Assembly: GCA_036897485.1 (NCBI GenBank)
Contig: JAYMTF010001954.1
Location: 1-20,477, forward strand
From: Pelargonium nanum
Taxonomy: Eukaryota; Streptophyta; Magnoliopsida; Geraniales; Geraniaceae
Length of the DNA stretch: 20,477 bases
Direction of reading: 5' to 3'
Shown here: one piece after another, positions 20,416 through 20,477 of the stretch
Layout: each line of letters opens with the position of its first letter
Position numbering within the stretch: position 1 is the first letter of the stretch
The notes under the pieces: generated by a model
Seen by the model: only the letters and a program-made list of their open reading frames with translations
The model's database searches: none
Told to the model about the DNA's origin: nothing
Position numbers and translations under genes: made by a program

Positions 20416-20477
20416 AGTAACAATATTTCTCGTTCTCTTTGAGAGCGTCACCGTAAACCCCACCCCACAAATCCCAC

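Noticed and set aside
1-20477. Search for CRISPR arrays, bacterial operons or a biosynthetic gene cluster
   Set aside because: No spaced short repeats, no operon-like gene packing, and the recognised genes belong to unrelated plant processes.

Overview
The window reads as nuclear DNA of a flowering plant, most likely a eudicot. The genes have short AT-rich introns with GT..AG borders, and the intergenic DNA is AT-rich and full of small transposons. There is an R2R3-MYB gene with the usual three-exon layout, a plant-type F-box/DUF295 gene, and a plant U2 snRNA gene with its USE and TATA elements. I cannot name the species.

Layout. (1) Positions 1-5738 hold an intronless F-box/DUF295 gene on the minus strand (3249-4490). 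Its upstream region (about 4597-5738) occurs again, diverged, at about 5-1170. This predicts a sister F-box gene just left of the window. Both copies carry a tRNA-iMet primer binding site, so the duplicated block contains part of an LTR retrotransposon. Between them lie a MITE-like repeat (2057-2335) and a Ty3/gypsy RNase H fossil (2833-3066). (2) Positions 5739-10030 contain no host gene that I can support. They hold a cluster of nested palindromes (7211-7332), a 633-bp retroposed element flanked by a perfect 12-bp target-site duplication (8021-8653), and a second copy of the MITE-like repeat that has a Stowaway MITE inserted in it (9041-9508, with 9091-9335). (3) An R2R3-MYB gene of the RAX/Blind type (subgroup 14) lies at 10232-11880 on the plus strand, with a (GA)12 tract touching its start codon. 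(4) A complete U2 snRNA gene lies on the minus strand at 13916-14111. Divergent from it, 336 bp away, is a six-exon 4CL-like acyl-CoA ligase gene at 14448-17058. It encodes 545 aa, resembles Arabidopsis 4CLL7, and ends in the putative peroxisomal signal SKI. (5) Positions 17059-20477 have no recognisable gene. They contain a diverged two-unit repeat (17282-17526) and small tandem repeats.

The genes have separate jobs: protein turnover or signalling (F-box), shoot or axillary meristem or root-barrier transcription control (MYB subgroup 14), splicing (U2) and acyl-CoA formation (4CLL). There is no sign of a gene cluster acting in one pathway. The most unusual points are the retroposed element with its clean target-site duplication, the retrotransposon-bearing duplication at the F-box locus, the palindrome cluster, and the compact U2/4CLL divergent promoter.
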